From contig VSJD01000059.1 in the NCBI GenBank assembly GCA_008636095.1, positions 1 to 13,396 on the forward strand: DNA of 13,396 nt. Reading direction: 5' to 3'. This stretch comes from Kiritimatiellota bacterium (GTDB lineage: Bacteria; Verrucomicrobiota; Kiritimatiellia; JAAZAB01). The position numbers and the translations under genes were made by a program. A model generated the notes under the pieces. That model did not search any database. It was given only the letters and a program-made list of their open reading frames with translations, and had not been told where the DNA came from. Positions 1 through 5,294 of this stretch are shown here, piece by piece (positions within the stretch are counted from its first letter, which is position 1; each line of letters begins with the position of its first letter).

Positions 1-304
1 AGGGCGCGCGCTCTATTTTTCACGCGCGAGCATTCCCCACATTCGGGAGCGCGATTTTCATGCCGCGGGGACGGTCTATTGGCGGCATATCGGCATTTAT
101 TTATATCGCGCCGTCTTTTTAAAAAGAATAGTGGCCGAGCCGCCTTGTCTGTTGGAGCGGGCGGAATGCCTGGAGCAGTTACGAGCATTGTATCTGGGGG
201 GCCGCATCAAGGTCGAGAAAACCCGGCATCTGGGCATCGGTGTGGATACACCCGCCGACGTGCCCGTGGTGGAAAAAGCACTGCGCAATATGGGATTAGC
301 CTAA
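1..304 (+). CDS. kdsB: CMP-Kdo synthetase (3-deoxy-manno-octulosonate cytidylyltransferase), C-terminal part
   Basis: An open frame enters from the left edge (codons start at base 2) and ends at TAA 302-304, giving the last 100 residues of a protein usually about 250 long. KdsB activates Kdo with CTP to CMP-Kdo in the cytoplasm, the donor for the inner core of LPS. Visible family landmarks are ALYFSRASIPHIRERD near the start (the conserved ALYFSR-x-IP segment), YWRHIGIYLYR in the middle, the LLERAECLEQLRAL helix, and IGVDTPAD close to the C terminus, all in the order expected for KdsB. The next gene, kdsA, makes the Kdo precursor, so the pair forms a Kdo module. The start lies outside the window. 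The first part of the downstream kdsA reading frame overlaps this gene out of frame, but that overlap is not coding. Confidence 0.93.
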   Translation, partial: GRALYFSRASIPHIRERDFHAAGTVYWRHIGIYLYRAVFLKRIVAEPPCLLERAECLEQLRALYLGGRIKVEKTRHLGIGVDTPADVPVVEKALRNMGLA

Positions 305-328
305 CGCGGCAAAACCGCAACAGAAGCA

Positions 329-363
329 AACATCGAACATCCAACATCGAACGCCGAACATCA
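329..363. repeat. Heptamer tandem array 1 (single arm), kdsB-kdsA gap
   Basis: Five successive 7-base units fit exactly in phase from 329 to 363. The consensus is AACATCG; all five begin AAC, and changes fall in the last four positions (for example AACGCCG). I see no inverted second arm in this 77-base gap. Read as protein in the frame open into kdsA, the array gives the seven-residue pattern HRTSNIE/RRTSKR, because seven bases times three frames repeat every seven codons. That apparent coding is an artefact. Confidence 0.85.
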
Positions 364-381
364 AAAAGAATAATCCAAGCA

Positions 382-1206
382 ATGAAGCATCGTACAGTCA
401 AAGTTGGCAATGTAACCCTGGGCGGTGCGCATCCCCTGGCGCTGATTGCAGGCCCTTGTGTCATTGAAAGTCGCAAGCAGTGCCTGGAGCTGGCCGGCCG
501 GCTGGCGCGTCTGGCGGTAGCCGAACGCATTCCCTTGATCTTCAAGGCTTCCTTCGACAAGGCCAACCGTTCTTCGCATGCCTCGTTTCGCGGGCCGGGC
601 CTGGTGCGCGGCCTTGACATTCTGGCGGAAGTGAAGGCCCGCTACGGCTTGCCGGTGTTGACTGACGTCCATCACGAAACCGAGGTGCCGCTGGCGGAGC
701 GCGTGGTCGATATGCTGCAGTGCCCGGCTTTCCTGTGCCGGCAGACCGATTTAATCCTGGCGTTAGGCCATAGCGGCAAGCCGGTCAACATCAAGAAGGG
801 ACAGTTTTTAGCGCCCGGGGATGTTCGGAACATCCTGGCCAAGCTGGAAAGCACGGGCAATCGCCAGATCGTGGTAACGGAACGGGGCGTAAGCTTCGGC
901 TACAATAATCTCGTTGCCGATATGCGTAGTCTGCCGCTCCTGCGAGAGTTAGGCTATCCCGTGGTATTTGACGCCACCCACAGCGTACAGTTGCCGGGAG
1001 GGGCGGGAGACCGGAGCGGCGGTGATGCCCGACTGGCGGCCACCCTGGCGCGGGCCGCAGTGGCGGCGGGTTGTGACGCCATCTTTATCGAAACGCATCT
1101 CAACCCGTCCGAGGCGTTGTCCGACAAGGATACCCAGTTGCCGTTGGCGCAGTTAAAGAAATTATGGCGTCTGCTCAGCCGGATTGACCGGCTGGTGCGG
1201 AAATAG
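382..1206 (+). CDS. kdsA: 3-deoxy-8-phosphooctulonate synthase (Kdo-8-phosphate synthase)
   Basis: Condenses phosphoenolpyruvate with arabinose-5-phosphate to Kdo-8-phosphate in the cytoplasm, the first committed step of Kdo synthesis. From ATG 382 the protein is 274 residues, the usual family length. Landmarks: AGPCVIES 23-30, KASFDKANRSS 56-66, the SFRGPGL segment 68-74, PAFLCRQTDL 115-124, NIKKGQF 136-142, DATHSVQ 197-203, and IETH 236-239. Cys26 replaces the Asn of the E. coli enzyme. With His200, Glu237 and Asp248 it matches the metal-ligand set known from the Aquifex-type enzyme, so this should be the metal-dependent class. The frame is open back to ATG 79, but that extension overlaps kdsB and translates repeat array 1, so 382 is preferred. 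No clear ribosome binding site precedes 382. kdsC is not adjacent. Confidence 0.95.
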   Translation: MKHRTVKVGNVTLGGAHPLALIAGPCVIESRKQCLELAGRLARLAVAERIPLIFKASFDKANRSSHASFRGPGLVRGLDILAEVKARYGLPVLTDVHHETEVPLAERVVDMLQCPAFLCRQTDLILALGHSGKPVNIKKGQFLAPGDVRNILAKLESTGNRQIVVTERGVSFGYNNLVADMRSLPLLRELGYPVVFDATHSVQLPGGAGDRSGGDARLAATLARAAVAAGCDAIFIETHLNPSEALSDKDTQLPLAQLKKLWRLLSRIDRLVRK

Positions 1207-1207
1207 C

Positions 1208-1356
1208 AACCAAATCCGAATATCTAAATTCGAAATCCGAAACAATATCAAAAACCCGAATATCAAATGACCAAAACAATCTTGTTTTGAATTTGCTTCA
1301 TTTGATTATTTGAATTTGTTTCGTATTTCGATATTCATATTTCGAATTTGGGTTGT
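1208..1356. repeat. Heptamer array 2: long imperfect inverted repeat, kdsA-lptC gap
   Basis: Almost the whole gap is one imperfect inverted repeat of about 70 bases per arm. The centre is an exact 8-base palindrome pair (CAAAACAA 1272-1279, TTGTTTTG 1282-1289). The right arm has five in-phase 7-base units at 1321-1355, four beginning TC and the last shifting to TGGGTTG. The left arm carries the complementary type (AAATTCG 1226-1232, AAATCCG 1233-1239). The DNA is AT-rich, unlike the flanking genes. As RNA it would fold into one long bulged hairpin. It is not a standard intrinsic terminator, since no clean T-run follows the stem. Confidence 0.8.
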
Positions 1357-1380
1357 GGGCAAGTCTGCGTTGGAGAAGAT

Positions 1381-1800
1381 ATGCGAATGCGGAACATAGC
1401 AGGTGCGGTGGTTCTCCTGCTGGCCGCCGTGGCGGTTGGGCAGGTGCTAAAAGGATTCCGCTATCCGGACTACGATGAAAAGGGGCAGTTAAAATTCGAG
1501 ATTACGGGTGATGAGGCGCAGATCCAGCCCAGCGGGTTGATTCAAATCAAGAATCTGAAAATGACGTTTTACGAGCAGGGCAAGGTCATGATGCAGGTAT
1601 CCACGCCGCAGTGCCTGTTTGATCGCGTGAAACGGTCGGCCGTATCTTCGTCTGATGTTCGCATAGCCCGCAAGGAAATTGAGCTGACCGGCCGCGGCTT
1701 CGCGTGGAATGCGCAAGACGGGCGCATGAAAATTTTTTCGAACACGCGGGTAGTTCTGCGGAACCTGAGCGCAAAATCCGCCGTGGAAGGGGAGCCGTAA
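1381..1800 (+). CDS. lptC: LPS export protein LptC, single-pass inner-membrane anchor
   Basis: LptC sits in the inner membrane with a periplasmic beta-jellyroll and passes LPS from LptB2FG to LptA. Starting at ATG 1381 the product is 139 residues. It has one hydrophobic segment at about 6-24 (IAGAVVLLLAAVAVG), then a soluble beta-rich domain in which strand-like stretches such as GLIQIKNLKMTFYEQGK (52-68) and ELTGRGFAWNAQDGRMKIF (101-119) show the LptA/LptC-type pattern. GGAG at 1372-1375 lies 5 bases before ATG 1381, which favours it over an upstream TTG at 1348 that would start inside the inverted repeat. The sequence is short and divergent, so the call leans on position: lptA follows 2 bases after the stop and lptB is next. 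kdsC, often found before lptC, is missing. Confidence 0.82.
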   Translation: MRMRNIAGAVVLLLAAVAVGQVLKGFRYPDYDEKGQLKFEITGDEAQIQPSGLIQIKNLKMTFYEQGKVMMQVSTPQCLFDRVKRSAVSSSDVRIARKEIELTGRGFAWNAQDGRMKIFSNTRVVLRNLSAKSAVEGEP

Positions 1801-1802
1801 CC

Positions 1803-2291
1803 ATGGGGCGCATGGTCGTCCTGGCGATGCTTGGCCTGGCATGGAGTGCGGTTGCAGTCGAGTCTGCCAAGCCGGCGAAGGCCGGAGAGGATACCAACAG
1901 CACGGTAATCACATCAACGCAACTAAGTTTCGATCAGCAGAAGCGCAAGGCGGTGTTTGAGGGAAATGTGGTGGTAACGGATCGTGAAATCAAAATCCTG
2001 TCCGATCGCCTGAAAGTGTTTTTCACGGAAGACAATAAAGTGGACCGGATCGAAGCCGAAGGCCGCGTGACGATTATCCGCAACGATTTGCAGGCCACCG
2101 GCGAAAAAGCCACCTACGACATGAAAGAGGGCAAGATGCAGTTAACGGGCAATCCCCGCATTCAGCGGGACCAGGATACGCTGACCGGAGAAACGGTGAC
2201 GCTGTGGCGGAATTCCAAGCGGATTCTATGTGAACCGAATGCCCGGCTGGTAATTTCCTCGGAGCAGGAGATGAACCGATCCTTTAAATAG
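1803..2291 (+). CDS. lptA: LPS transport periplasmic protein LptA
   Basis: LptA forms the periplasmic beta-jellyroll bridge that carries LPS from LptC to LptD in the outer membrane. The product is 162 residues with a signal peptide: short basic start, hydrophobic MVVLAMLGLAWSAVA, and a likely cleavage after Ala-Val-Ala at about residue 18. The mature part has the OstA-like alternation of strands: TSTQLSFDQQKRKAVFEGNV (38-57), then RIEAEGRVTI, LQATGEKATYDMKEGKMQL and IQRDQDTLTGETVTLW. A strong ribosome binding site, AAGGGGAG at 1787-1794, lies inside the end of lptC, 8 bases from ATG 1803, so the two genes are very likely co-translated. The open frame extends upstream to 1704 inside lptC, but the signal peptide and ribosome site fix the start. 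Confidence 0.9.
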   Translation: MGRMVVLAMLGLAWSAVAVESAKPAKAGEDTNSTVITSTQLSFDQQKRKAVFEGNVVVTDREIKILSDRLKVFFTEDNKVDRIEAEGRVTIIRNDLQATGEKATYDMKEGKMQLTGNPRIQRDQDTLTGETVTLWRNSKRILCEPNARLVISSEQEMNRSFK

Positions 2292-2331
2292 CAAGGCCGA
2301 AGTAATGGGTTGCGGGCGGCAGACACAGGGT

Positions 2332-2401
2332 TGTCATTCCGCACTTGATGCGGAATTTAGATCCTCTACAACACTGGATTCCCGCTTGCGCGAGAATGAC
2401 A
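2332..2401. repeat. 70-base inverted-repeat element resembling dRS3/RSKRESS-type repeats
   Basis: TGTCATTC at 2332-2339 and GAATGACA at 2394-2401 form exact 8-base inverted ends. Inside them are CCGCACTTGATGCGG on the left (a small hairpin) and GGATTCCCGCTTGCGCGAGA on the right. The right half has the ATTCCCGC...GAAT layout of the dRS3-type repeats known from Neisseria and translates on the minus strand to the common spurious peptide FSRKRESS. No target-site duplication is visible: the flanks GGGT and GAAA differ. It ends 8 bases before the lptB ribosome site. It is probably a mobile or amplified non-coding repeat. Confidence 0.72.
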
Positions 2402-2420
2402 GAAAGAACAGGTGGAAGTA

Positions 2421-3146
2421 ATGGAATCCTTGATTACAACGCACAATTTGGTTAAAACCTACCATGGCCGGAATGTCGTGGATGGGGTCAGTATCCAGGT
2501 TGGGCGGGGCGAGGTGGTCGGCCTGCTGGGACCCAATGGGGCCGGCAAAACCACCACCTTTTACATGATTGTGGGACTCATTGCGCCGAACGGGGGTCAG
2601 GTGGTGTTCGATCGGCATGACGTGACGCATCTGCCGATGCATCGGCGCGCACGGCGCGGGCTGGGCTATCTTTCCCAGGAGCCGTCCATTTTTCGAAAAC
2701 TAACCGTGGAGGAAAACGTGATGGCGATCCTGGAAATGTTGCCGCTCTCGGCGGACGAGCGCCGCGAGCGGATGGACAGCTTATTGGAACAGCTTAGCAT
2801 CAAGCGCCTGGCCAAGCAGATGGCCTATACGCTCAGCGGCGGGGAACGCCGGCGCCTGGAGATCACGCGGGCCCTGGTAACGAATCCTTCGGCCATCCTG
2901 CTGGACGAACCGTTCAGCGGCGTGGACCCGCTGGCCGTGTATGACGTGCAGGAAATCATCCGCGACTTAAAAAAGTGCGGCTTGGGAATTTTGATAACCG
3001 ACCACAATGTACGGGAAACCCTGACCATCGTAGATCGAGCCTACCTGATTTGCGACGGCAAGGTACTTCGCGAGGGAACCAGCCAGTTCCTCATTGAGGA
3101 TCCGTTAAGTCGGGAGCTGTATCTGGGATCCCGGTTCAGTATGTAA
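2421..3146 (+). CDS. lptB: LPS export ABC transporter ATP-binding protein LptB
   Basis: The cytoplasmic ATPase of the LptB2FG complex, which extracts LPS from the inner membrane. From ATG 2421 the product is 241 residues, the same length as the E. coli protein. All ABC motifs are present in order: Walker A GPNGAGKT 37-44, Q-loop Gln86 in YLSQEPSIF (an LptB-typical stretch), signature LSGGE 138-142, Walker B AILLDEP 158-164 followed by FSGVDP, and switch His195 in ITDHNVRET. The end DPLSRELYLG is also typical of LptB. AGGTGG at 2410-2415 precedes ATG 2421 by 5 bases, preferred over a GTG at 2412. In many Gram-negatives rpoN follows lptB; here a repeat-filled 200-base gap and hpf follow. The permease at 9969-11441 is a candidate membrane partner. 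Confidence 0.96.
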   Translation: MESLITTHNLVKTYHGRNVVDGVSIQVGRGEVVGLLGPNGAGKTTTFYMIVGLIAPNGGQVVFDRHDVTHLPMHRRARRGLGYLSQEPSIFRKLTVEENVMAILEMLPLSADERRERMDSLLEQLSIKRLAKQMAYTLSGGERRRLEITRALVTNPSAILLDEPFSGVDPLAVYDVQEIIRDLKKCGLGILITDHNVRETLTIVDRAYLICDGKVLREGTSQFLIEDPLSRELYLGSRFSM

Positions 3147-3171
3147 CCAGGATAATTAAGGCATTGATTTT

Positions 3172-3270
3172 TCAGTGTTCAGTGTTCGGGTGAGCAAAGC
3201 TTTTGTGATCGTGATACGGCGTCTTTGAGATATCCGGCGAGTATGGTGAACTGAACACCGAACACCTGAG
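3172..3270. repeat. Heptamer array 3: inverted arms, lptB-hpf gap
   Basis: The left arm has the exact repeat TCAGTGT at 3172-3178 and 3179-3185, then a third unit TCGGGTG to 3192. The right arm, 3251-3270, holds GAACACC-type units (CTGAACACCGAACACC) that are the reverse complement of the left type with a few mismatches. About 58 bases separate the arms. The 7-base period matches the other arrays although the heptamer differs. The unit count is lower here, so the period is less overwhelming than in arrays 4 and 5. Confidence 0.75.
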
Positions 3271-3346
3271 TGTTAACCGTGAAGCATTCGGGCTAACTTT
3301 AAAATTGTATCATTCGAGTAAACCAAACCCAAGGGAGATCATGCCT

Positions 3347-3697
3347 ATGACGATTAACATTACCAGCCGCCACGCGGATATTTCGGACACCCAGAAGACC
3401 CATGTGCATGCCAAGTTGGCGGCCGTGCTGGAAGCCTATCCGGAGGTGGAATATGCCCACGTGATCATGGATACTCAGAAATTCAGGCATATTATCGAGG
3501 TAATTGTACAGGGCAAACATCATTTGCGCATTGAGGCCAAGGAAGAATCGGACGATATGTATGCATCCGTGGATAAAGTTGCGGACAAGGTGGATCGTCA
3601 GTTGCGGCGCGCGCGGGACAAAGTGGTGGATCATAAGAGTGTCAAGCATCGTACCAAACTCGCAGATTTCGAACAGGAACTGAACCACCAGGTTTAA
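3347..3697 (+). CDS. hpf: Ribosome hibernation-promoting factor, short form (HPF/YfiA family)
   Basis: Binds the small ribosomal subunit near the mRNA channel and tRNA sites to stabilise idle ribosomes in slow growth. The start MTINITSRHADISD matches the family N terminus (hydrophobic-N-I-T then a negatively charged helix start). VIVQGKHHLRIEAKEESDDMYASVDKVADKVDRQLRR is the second half of the S30AE domain, with its conserved D-D/E-hydrophobic-Y-A-S/A-I/V-D core. Using ATG 3347 the product is 116 residues, a short HPF without the dimerising C-terminal domain. AAGGGAG at 3331-3337 lies 9 bases before 3347 but only 3 before ATG 3341, so 3347 is chosen. The lptB-hpf-kinase/PTS order recalls the E. 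coli lptB-rpoN-hpf-ptsN cluster, with rpoN absent and hprK in the ptsN place. Confidence 0.92.
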   Translation: MTINITSRHADISDTQKTHVHAKLAAVLEAYPEVEYAHVIMDTQKFRHIIEVIVQGKHHLRIEAKEESDDMYASVDKVADKVDRQLRRARDKVVDHKSVKHRTKLADFEQELNHQV

Positions 3698-3713
3698 TGC
3701 CTGGAAGTATGGG

Positions 3714-3757
3714 GATTGTCCGCCATAGGCGGGACGGCGCGCCGCCGGCGGATAATC
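3714..3757 (+). repeat. GC-rich stem-loop after hpf
   Basis: GATTGTCCGCC at 3714-3724 pairs over all 11 positions (one G-U) with GGCGGATAATC at 3747-3757. The loop holds a second palindrome, CGGCGCGCCG at 3735-3744. No T-run follows, so it is not a standard terminator. It may protect the hpf mRNA end or be a dispersed repeat. Confidence 0.65.
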
Positions 3758-3797
3758 CCGCCGGGTCAGGGGATCCGGCCTACAAAAAACGCTGTAG

Positions 3798-3863
3798 GCC
3801 CGTCCCGACTCTCCAAGAGGTCGGGATCACCGGGCGTCATAAAAGTCGCCCCGCCTTCGGGGC
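3798..3863 (+). repeat. Two adjacent hairpins before hprK
   Basis: The first stem pairs GCCCGTCCCGAC (3798-3809) with GTCGGGA (3820-3826) plus CGGGC (3831-3835), with a 4-base bulge. The second, GCCCCG (3848-3853) and CGGGGC (3858-3863), is a perfect 6-base stem with a CCTT loop. The sequence after the second stem on the plus strand begins CTGATT and then an A-run, not a T-run. The hprK ribosome site follows about 14 bases later, so these folds could influence hprK expression. Confidence 0.6.
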
Positions 3864-3888
3864 CTGATTAAAAAAACGGAGTCAACCT

Positions 3889-4827
3889 ATGGCCATTGCC
3901 GTCAAAGATTTTTTCAAGGTCGTTGGCGATAAAACATCGCTGGAAATGATTGACGGCAGTCGGGGTTTGGCGCGGATTATCCATGAGCCTGCCATTCACC
4001 GGCCCGGTCTGGCACTGGCCGGCTTTTTTCAGCATTTTGCGCATCGCCGGATCCAGGTGATCGGCATGGCCGAGCATGATTACCTTGCATCGTTGTCACG
4101 CGCGCGCCGCTACGCCGCCCTGCGCGGCCTGTTTAATCATCATATCCCCTGCCTGGTGATCTGCCGTAATCGGAAGCCCTGCCAGGAAATCGTGGAAATC
4201 TCCCGGATTTTTCGTGTGCCGGTGTTCCGCTCGCCGATGATCACAGGCGCTTTTATCAACACGGCCACGGTCATTATGGAAAACCTGTTTTCCCCGACGC
4301 TCACCGTCCAGGGCACCATGGTGGACATCATGGGTATCGGCGTGTTGATTGAGGGACGGCCTGGCATCGGCAAAAGCGAGGCGGCCCTGGCCCTCATCGT
4401 CCAGGGCTACAGTCTCGTGGCCGATGACTTCACCATCCTGCGGCGGCATGACGACCGGACGATTGTCGGTGGCTCGTCGCCGGTAACGCGTTACCACATG
4501 GAGCTTCGCGGGCTGGGTATCATTCATGTGCCCAGCCTGTTTGGGGTGGCTTCGGTGCGCGAGGAAAAAAGTCTTGAACTTATCGTAACGCTGCGCAAGG
4601 TGAACGAGCTGGAGGACCAGGGTTTGGGCATGGTGCCGGCCAGTCGCAACGTGCTGGGTGTGGATCTCCCGCATATCACGATTCCCGTGGCGCCGGGACG
4701 GGAACTGGCCCATATCATCGAGGTGGCCAGTATGAACGAAAAATTAAAGCGTTTGGGCCATGATGCCGCCAAGGAACTGGACGAAAAGTTAATGGACGTC
4801 CTGAAGAAAAGGAACAGTTTGCCATGA
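3889..4827 (+). CDS. hprK: HPr kinase/phosphorylase
   Basis: Phosphorylates, and in classical members dephosphorylates, a serine of HPr, tying PTS state to energy supply. The 312 residues have the normal two-domain length: an N-terminal domain (RIQVIGMAEHDYLASL 54-69, IPCLVICRNRKP 86-97) and a kinase domain with Walker A GRPGIGKSE 156-164, LVADD 176-180, signature ELRGLGIIHV 205-214, and the C-terminal block PGRELAHIIEVASMN 269-283. The usual VHG ahead of the Walker motif reads VQG here (Gln141), and GRNLA reads GRELA. From memory of the family these are departures at otherwise well-kept positions. GGAG ends about 9 bases before ATG 3889. The stop overlaps the ptsH start (ATGA), so kinase and substrate are translationally coupled. 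In E. coli this position is held by ptsN. Confidence 0.95.
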   Translation: MAIAVKDFFKVVGDKTSLEMIDGSRGLARIIHEPAIHRPGLALAGFFQHFAHRRIQVIGMAEHDYLASLSRARRYAALRGLFNHHIPCLVICRNRKPCQEIVEISRIFRVPVFRSPMITGAFINTATVIMENLFSPTLTVQGTMVDIMGIGVLIEGRPGIGKSEAALALIVQGYSLVADDFTILRRHDDRTIVGGSSPVTRYHMELRGLGIIHVPSLFGVASVREEKSLELIVTLRKVNELEDQGLGMVPASRNVLGVDLPHITIPVAPGRELAHIIEVASMNEKLKRLGHDAAKELDEKLMDVLKKRNSLP

Positions 4828-5120
4828 GTCATTCTGCCAGTGAGAATAATTCAAAAATCGTACGGGAATATGTGATCCAGAACCGATACGGCATCCACGC
4901 CCGGCCGGCGGCCATGTTGGTCAAAACGGCTTCCAAGTTCCAGGCGGATGTGACTGTGGAAAAGGGGTCCGTGCGGGTGTCCGGGAAAAGCATAATGGGG
5001 CTAATGACCATGGAAGCCAGTTGCGGTGCGAAAATCAGGATCGTGGCCGAGGGCGTGGACGCCGAACAAGCCCTTGATGAAATTGAGCGACTGTTCGAGA
5101 ACAAGTTTTACGAGGAGTAA
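4824..5120 (+). CDS. ptsH: Phosphocarrier protein HPr
   Basis: Small cytoplasmic phosphocarrier that accepts phosphate from Enzyme I on a histidine and is the target of HprK on a serine. The product is 98 residues, about ten longer than usual because of an N-terminal tail MSHSASENNS. Active-site His25 lies in GIHARPAA (24-31, His15 of the classical numbering). The regulatory Ser56 lies in GKSIMGLM (54-61, Ser46), so the kinase target is intact. AAAAGGA at 4807-4813 lies 10 bases before ATG 4824. The gene overlaps hprK by 4 bases. Having the serine site next to hprK supports a working regulatory branch. Enzyme I follows after repeat array 4. Confidence 0.96.
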   Translation: MSHSASENNSKIVREYVIQNRYGIHARPAAMLVKTASKFQADVTVEKGSVRVSGKSIMGLMTMEASCGAKIRIVAEGVDAEQALDEIERLFENKFYEE

Positions 5121-5124
5121 TGGG

Positions 5125-5285
5125 GAATGGCTGATGGTTTATGGATAATGGTTGATGATTGGACTATTCGATTCTACCGGGTAAGTCCATTCATTCGATC
5201 ATTGTGACCGTTATGCTCAATTCGTCCGCAGTATTTTTTATTTGTTTTTTCATCAACCATCGACCATTTACCATTAACCATTTCT
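5125..5285. repeat. Heptamer array 4: two five-unit inverted arms, ptsH-ptsI gap
   Basis: The left arm, 5125-5159, is five 7-base units sharing an ATGG core (for example TGATGGT 5132-5138). The right arm, 5251-5285, is five in-phase units beginning CAT (for example CATCAAC 5251-5257), the reverse complement of the left type. Aligned arm to arm they stay in register: the ATGG cores pair and nearly all mismatches fall in the variable three positions of each unit. The 91-base spacer (5160-5250) holds a short GGACT/AGTCC pair but nothing I recognise. The right arm ends 9 bases before the ptsI start codon, so the hairpin would sit on the initiation region. Confidence 0.88.
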
Positions 5286-5294
5286 TAAGATACC

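Noticed and set aside
329..363. CRISPR-like array
   Set aside because: Seven-base units without spacers, and no cas genes anywhere in the window.
79..381. N-terminal extension of kdsA from ATG 79
   Set aside because: It overlaps kdsB in another frame for 226 bases and then translates heptamer array 1. The homologous protein begins at 382.
3204..3232. Promoter for hpf between the array 3 arms (TTGTGA ... TGAGAT)
   Set aside because: The -10 matches only 3 of 6 consensus bases; too weak to call.
3848..3863. GCCCCG hairpin as an intrinsic terminator of hpf
   Set aside because: The plus-strand sequence after the stem is CTGATT followed by A-residues; no T-run. On the minus strand only TTTT follows, with no gene to terminate.
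5160..5190. tRNA-like remnant in the array 4 spacer (TTCGATTC, GGACT/AGTCC)
   Set aside because: Only a T-loop-like octamer and one short stem; no D-arm, anticodon arm or CCA-side acceptor pairing.
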